Shown here piece by piece: positions 62,401-64,000 of a DNA stretch of 64,000 bases (positions within the stretch are counted from its first letter, which is position 1; each line of letters starts with the position of its first letter). This DNA is from Chondrosia reniformis. Taxonomy: Eukaryota > Porifera > Demospongiae > Chondrillida > Chondrillidae. Below the pieces are notes generated by a model, which ran no database searches, had not been told where the DNA came from, and saw nothing but the letters and a program-made list of their open reading frames with translations. A program made the translations under genes and the position numbers. The stretch spans positions 6,011,384-6,075,383 of the forward strand of contig OX359199.1 in assembly GCA_947172415.1 (NCBI GenBank), written 5' to 3'.

Positions 62401-64000
62401 TATTACAGTTATGAATAATAAAAAAGAAAAAACAGTTCTTCTGAAAGGAGGAGACACAGTCAACATCATGTGGTCTCCTGAGATAGTACCACATTTTGAT
62501 GCTGGTAGCTATAGAGTTGATGTGACTATACATATTCAAGACCTGCAGAGTGGTGAATGGATGAAATACGAGCACTTGGTTGAGAATGTTTCCAACAGTG
62601 GAAAATTAGACAACATCAAACTACCTGCCTTTAATAATCTACCTAGCAATGTAAGCAGTGTCATCCCCATTGCACTTCAAGTAGCAGCACGATTAGATGG
62701 TGCCAGACTGAAGTCCAAGAGACAGACCACATTTCCTGCCATCTATGCTAAGTGGTCCTTGACCCTCTATATTCAGACTGATTTTAAAGTGTCTTGTGAG
62801 GAATGGTTCAATAGTGAGGACCCCAGTATCGGAAACAGGCTTCTCCAACAGCTACCACCATGTCCTCGCACCCTGGCACAGGCAAACCTGGTCAACAGTG
62901 GCTTTGACAAGGATAATATGCATCCCCTTTTCTTGGAATTCTTTCATTCAAAATCACAAGTCTGTTTTAGGCAAAGAAATGTCAGGTAAGCATATAGAGG
63001 ATGAATGTATTATCTTGTCTTAATAAATATGAATAAGTCTGCATCTGTATTTACTCTTCTTAGCTATAGTGGCTGATGGCAATAGTTGTTTAATGACTAT
63101 AGATATGATGTATAGTATCTTTACCTTTCCAGTATTCCACTCTACATAGATTTGGTAGTCCAGGACAGGAATGTTGCTATGACAATGATGGAAATTTAAA
63201 ATTTGGATCACCTAATGGAGGAAATGTAGACAAAGTGGCTCCAGTTAATCAATTCCTTTCACCAGATCACTTTGTACAGGATATTGCACCTTTTATCTAC
63301 TGCTGTAAGATATCTTCTGCCCGACCTGACTGTCAAAGGTTCTACCAGAGAAGACCATCTGATGATGGATCACGCTACAATCCTCCGCAGCCAGGTTGGT
63401 GAGGTTGCATACATATATATACTTAAGTATAACTTCTCTATATAATAATAAGTATATATTAATGTCACATGTAAATATTTTTGTATGTTCTGTATATATA
63501 TGTATGTTTTATATAAGTTTCTGCTGATTATACGTATATCTATATACTTCTAGCAACTATCTACTCATATTGTACATAAAGACACAATTAAGAGAGAGCT
63601 AAGGATCTAAGAAACGTAATTCTAGAAAGATTTCCCATGGTCAGAAGCAACAGCTGCCTGGCCTAGCGGATAAAAGACTCCAGTATCCAAAGCTCACACT
63701 AGCTATAGGCTTAGTTCCCCATTGGCCATTTATCATGGAATGATGTTAATAGTATGTATGAATGGTGTTTATAAATTTGCAGATTACTCATAAATTTATA
63801 TAGCTTGTGTCTATGGTGATCCTCATTTGGTCACTTTGGATGGCTACAAGTACACATTCAATGGTAAAGGGGAGTATTTACTCATTGAAACTGATGATGG
63901 AAGCTTTACTTTGCAGGGCAGGATGGAGGAGGCTAATAGTATTAACAATGGAACATCAGCTCAGGGTACTGTGTTCACAGCTCTTGTGGCAAAGGATGAT
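56484..64000 (+). CDS. Receptor-like gene D: long AMOP-VWD form, 3' end outside window
   Basis: Fourteen exons seen: 56484-56606, 57172-57410, 58511-58686, 59146-59249, 59505-59779, 60793-60951, 61255-61295, 61373-61464, 61530-61716, 61802-61879, 62034-62294, 62379-62985, 63150-63394, 63804 to the window end. Same modules as gene A through the VWD domain, including the KSKR site, AMOP cysteines and GDPH (63815-63826). Exons 9-14 are nearly identical to A's in DNA, whereas the promoter, exon 1 and intron 1 are nearly identical to C's. Exon 2 has a 9-nt insertion compared with A (RSYAGNLFCDQ). EGF-like, transmembrane and tail exons are expected beyond 64000. I chose the start at 56484 by alignment with A, B and C. 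Intron 2 carries a LINE remnant. Probably a functional surface protein. Confidence 0.87.
57425..57830. repeat. Unclassified insertion in gene D intron 2
   Basis: Absent from the matching introns of A-C. It contains two diverged copies of a CATC(A/G)CCACTTAA...CTACCAGGCCG unit (about 57507 and 57567). It lies next to the LINE remnant and may belong to the same inserted block. Confidence 0.5.
57850..58350 (-). mobile_element. LINE (non-LTR) reverse-transcriptase remnant
   Basis: On the minus strand: QGCVLS, IDDIGSSLKDNSRG and LLYADNLW (degenerate YADD box), then LQKNLDVVGSWCDANSL, then a jump to a C-terminal-like RICQNCNLIEVEDCVHL. The order is right for a LINE pol, but large parts between the thumb and C-terminus are deleted and the frame is interrupted. 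Inactive 5'- and 3'-truncated copy in gene D intron 2. Confidence 0.8.
58845..59058 (+). mobile_element. tRNA-derived SINE copy 3 (gene D intron 3)
   Basis: Best-preserved copy: A box TGGCTCATTAG (58924-58934) and B box GGTTCAATTCC (58968-58978), one mismatch from the tRNA consensus. The head and tail are as in the other copies. Confidence 0.78.
60465..60560 (+). repeat. Dispersed repeat copy 2
   Basis: Matches 18215-18300 (GCCTATAGGGAACTA, GAGAGCTTTGGATGA). Located in gene D intron 5. Confidence 0.6.
63655..63735 (+). repeat. tRNA-like (possible second SINE family) segment in gene D intron 13
   Basis: TGGCCTAGCGGAT (from 63659) fits a tRNA A box, and GGCTTAGTTCCCC about 45 bp later is a weak B box. 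No acceptor stem or clover-leaf is evident, so it is not called a tRNA gene. Confidence 0.35.

Overview
The window looks like metazoan nuclear DNA, most probably from a demosponge; an Amphimedon-like genome is my inference, not something the sequence proves. It is AT-rich, genes are close together, most introns are short (about 50 bp to 1 kb), and TACGTA-type words are very common outside exons. The gene set is animal: a complete ABLIM protein (four LIM domains plus villin headpiece), PICOT/GLRX3, an animal-type uridine phosphorylase, TRAF-type zinc-finger proteins and AMOP-VWD transmembrane proteins.

Region 1 (1-11790): an SF1 UPF1/ZNFX1-like helicase with an RGG tail (+), then on the minus strand a ten-exon uridine phosphorylase and two related RING/TRAF-zinc-finger genes. 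One of these is spliced to a KH-like region and two macrodomains (945 aa). The other is an intronless 1121-aa protein with two degenerate RINGs, two TRAF zinc-finger blocks, a repeat coiled coil and two divergent macro-like domains. In both, macro modules sit where a TRAF protein would carry its MATH domain.

Region 2 (11791-16391): mostly gene-poor, with decayed fragments and a three-exon gene for a small secreted cysteine-rich protein.

Region 3 (16392-29057): ABLIM (-, 15 coding exons, 559 aa) and GLRX3 (+, 13 coding exons, 325 aa) are head to head, with about 80-113 bp between start codons. Several minisatellites sit directly against 3' splice sites.

Region 4 (30382-64000): four tandem plus-strand paralogues (A-D) of single-pass membrane proteins. 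A and D are long forms (Ig-like, IPT, AMOP and VWD modules; A also shows an EGF-like module and a transmembrane helix; D runs off the window). B and C are short forms that go from the shared N-terminal half through a Thr/Pro stalk straight to the membrane. The copies are mosaics of each other. Introns and spacers hold SINE, LINE and Penelope-like remnants and a recognisable type I hammerhead ribozyme motif (49317-49361).

Exon joins were made by eye from splice consensus, reading phase and paralogue or family alignment. Each complete model sums to a multiple of three, but none has transcript support here.
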